A stretch of DNA of 64,000 nucleotides from Anisakis pegreffii (taxonomy: Eukaryota > Nematoda > Chromadorea > Rhabditida > Anisakidae). Within the stretch, counting starts at the first letter, position 1, and every line of letters starts with the position of its first letter. Below, in pieces: positions 61,028-64,000 of the stretch. The notes under the pieces are model-generated. The model saw nothing but the letters and a program-made list of their open reading frames with translations. It made no database searches and was not told where the DNA came from. Made by a program: the position numbers and the translations under genes. The stretch lies in assembly GCA_035041965.1 (NCBI GenBank), contig JAPYMA010002772.1, forward strand, positions 186,001 through 250,000. The letters run 5' to 3'.

Positions 61028-64000
61028 CCTAATGATACCTGCATTATGAGTATTAGAACGATTCAATATAAGTAATCCAACTTCCCCATCGTTCACCATC
61101 CACTTCATGTCTCATTTTTCTTCAGTGTTCGCAGCAAATCGAATGTTTTTCCTCTAGAAGGAGTGAGAATTGAAATTGAACCCAATAACAGGTGAGCATT
61201 GTCAAAGTGAGGGCTCGATGATGTGGAAGGTTCTTTGCAACCGAATTGCTCAACTTCATCCTCTTCGTCCATTGAAGATTCTTAACTTTAAGACATCACC
61301 CCTTCGATCAAATTATTCAATTGATAAGTTTCAATTTTTTCAGAACATTGTCCCAGTAATGTTCATTCCCTTTCTGAGTTCTCCTTTCTGAATAATCCAA
61401 AATATTCTTTCATATTCGCTGATGATTTTATTATCCTTAATGAACTATTGAGATTCAGTTGTTAAGTGTGTTCAGCTGTTGACTGCTGATGAAGTTTTGC
61501 ACCGAAATTCAAATTGAAGCTAAACTCCTCGAAATCCTCATTGATATGCGACGTAATTGGAGTCTTGAAACACTGCAGGGGCTTTCAAAAATTATCATTG
61601 CTTCAAAATGTATCAATATCTGAAACACTCATCTCGTTGACATTCGAAAAGTACATTATCCATTTGTTCTCGAATTATTTCAACCAGTTGAACTGAACGA
61701 TTCATGCCCGCACTAAGATGGCATGTTGGCTTTAGCGCAATCGTAATTACATTGAACGTGAGGATTACTGAAAAAATTTAGTGATTGAATGAACTCCTGC
61801 TACGTGGGACATTCATAAAGAAGTGAGCAATCACAATGTGTACATATTCAGTGCTTGGTAACATTCCCGGAGGCTTTCCCATTATCGTTGTCCATATGAA
61901 CCAAATTGGTATTTCAACAACCTCAGATACTTCGCACTCGAAAGAATATGAAGTGCTCTTGAGAATAACAAGTGTACAAATGAATTAAAGAAGTATTATA
62001 TTTCGTACATTACATTTCTTCTTTAACTTTTGAACTAAAAATGAATTCATCAAGAAATGAACAACCATATTGTATCAACTTCGAATTTTTGCAGTTTTCG
62101 TAAACAGGACGTTGAAATGTGAAATGGATATTATTTACTCATCATCAGTTTGTGTAAAACTCATCGCTCATTATCAACCAGAAATCTTTTTCTCAATGTG
62201 AAAGTGATCATAAACTGAAGAAATGAAACGTTGAATAGAATACAATCATTTACTCGGTTCGGAGACGTTTTCACAATACTCTTAGAGTTCATTTACATTT
62301 TCTAATCGCTACAAGTTTTTATTTGCTTCAAAAATGGTTTTGCATCTGTTCTGTTGTTCGGTCTTGTCCTCTTCGTGTGAATAAAAACTTTCAGTTCTAT
62401 AAGGCACCTATCAATCTTGGACTGATAGAATGAACTGATGATCCGGAATGTGAAGAGCATCGTATGAATTGTAGCAGGCTTATTCACTACCTCCAAGTGC
62501 TTACTTTGAGCCGTTTGCACTTACGTATCACTTGCAAATGCGACCACACAGGAATCACGAACTCTCCGTACATGAAATCAGGTCGTTAACGAAGCATCCC
62601 ATTGACTATCACTGCATTCACATGTCACATTCACATGCTTCGGAACGAATCTTCCTCGTGGTGTCATACCCATCTTGCAATGACATCTCGTTGTTCACAT
62701 TCACTTAAAGCGCCGCAAATAATATGCCCTGCGTATTGCCCTTGCTAATTATATGAATGAGCCTTGTCGATCCAGCCGGCTGTTAGGGAAGAATCATTCT
62801 CAGTGAAGAGTAGCTGTTGATTTGAGATGATTACTCCTAAAGAGTGCCTCGTTGCACTGCAATATGCACTCACGGAAACTAGGTTATCCATCCATTAGCC
62901 ATTAATAAAGCATTTCGATCCTGATTACTCGAGAAGTAGATAGGTGATATCGTGCACTTCTTTTTTTTGCAACTATTCGAAGCAATTGTTGTGACCAAAT
63001 GATTTATCCACTGTCGACAAAGGAAAACTTGTTCTTATAAAAGTTAAACGGTTTCCAATGTGACTGACACCAACCGGCGTTTTTTATTAAGTATTTATTG
63101 ATTTTTTATGCGAACACATTGAAATTATTTTGTGGCAGTTAGTAGCGAAGGTCAAGGTGTTTGTTCAACTGTGTTCACTTCGATCATCTGCCATGTTCAG
63201 TTCGCTCATTCGAACATTACCTACCTATCTGTGTGAGTGACATCATTTTCATGAGTTGCGCTTTTTTGATTCATCTCAAGCAAATCCATTTATATGATAT
63301 GTCATATTCTTTCAAGAACTGTGCACAAATTTGCGTGTTAGTTTAGTCGAGAAGAATCTTGCAATCACTAAAGACACTTCCATGCTCATAATCTTTAGTT
63401 TGTTAAAGTCAATCACAATTTCACAGTCACCGATATTCAGAAAGATAATTGCACAAGTGCACCAACTGCATAGAGCGGTCGGTCATCATCAGATTGTAGC
63501 TTTGATTAATTCGTTCCGTTGCGCATCTCTCAATTAATGTTTTCGTGCATAGAACGAACTGTACTCAGTCTCTATGAGTGCTTTCCGCCATATGCATTCT
63601 TTTTGCTTGGCAAAAAGTGGTCTTATGACTTTCTGTTTTCTTCGCTATCAATTCAAAGCACACTTGAAATTGACTCCCTTCTTATTACTGCACATTGACA
63701 ACTAGTCAGATACGATAACGGTCTTAATGTTGAATGGGTAGGCCGTCCATCTTCCGTAATAGCAGTCCTTGTTGTACAATCTCGTATTTCGTTCTTGATG
63801 CGCACAGAAATGAACGAGCTTAATTTATAGAATTTGATATCCTACAAGCAGTTAAAATTTGGTAATTAAAAACTGCAACATCATGAAATCTTTACGGAAC
63901 TAATGCATTTCGTCTTGTTAGACTTTTAAGCAAGATGAGCGATTGCTTTGTTAATTTTTCATTTTCTCTTTGTAGTGTAAGGTATTCGATGTGTTACAAC
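61028..64000. other. No gene supported to the window end
   Basis: Frames at 61170-61391, 62302-62520 (-), 63161-63346 and 63331-63537 lack support. A weak inverted repeat (ttaaagaagt with acatttcttctttaa) lies at 61984-62027. Confidence 0.35.

Overview
The window is nuclear DNA of a nematode. It is AT-rich, its genes are split by long introns with the nematode acceptor TTTCAG, ATGs sit directly after acceptor-like TTCAG (fitting spliced-leader trans-splicing), and transposon relics are frequent. The intron sizes (hundreds of bases to 1.9 kb) look more like an ascaridid or spirurid parasite than Caenorhabditis, but that is inference only. Five genes can be assembled with every exon phase in agreement, and all gene models here were spliced by eye.

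Layout. 1-0.9 kb: the 3' half of a calmodulin-like EF-hand gene (+). 3.9-7.2 kb: a La-related protein of LARP7 type (-), seven exons, 466 residues. 8.4-12.4 kb: repeats, including an inverted dispersed pair, an A-rich tract and the first copy of a hAT transposon relic. 14.2-18.1 kb: a complete queuosine 5'-phosphate N-glycosylase (QNG1) gene (+), eight exons, 343 residues. 18-30 kb: mostly non-coding, holding a higher-order repeat array (20.1-21.3 kb), unassigned open frames on both strands (26-27.2 kb) and a GC-rich hAT-like element built of a minisatellite (27.3-27.9 kb). 30.1-39.4 kb: a thirteen-exon nuclear hormone receptor (+), about 668 residues. 41-47 kb: a tandem repeat, a 200-bp TA microsatellite, an ATT microsatellite and the second hAT copy with both ends. 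49.3-50.3 kb: a two-exon, 95-residue neuropeptide precursor (+) whose predicted peptide carries the Cys-loop of insect allatostatin C (PISCF type). 50.3-64 kb: hAT-like short elements, perfect inverted repeats, one interrupted open frame, and no gene that could be recognised.

The genes are functionally unrelated neighbours: calcium sensing, small nuclear RNA binding, queuine salvage, ligand-type transcription control and peptide signalling. Nothing suggests an operon, as the gaps are many kilobases and strands alternate. The most interesting items are the allatostatin-C-like precursor, the LARP7-like protein without a recognisable C-terminal xRRM, the GC-rich transposon-borne minisatellite, and the dimeric repeat array of about 400 bp period.
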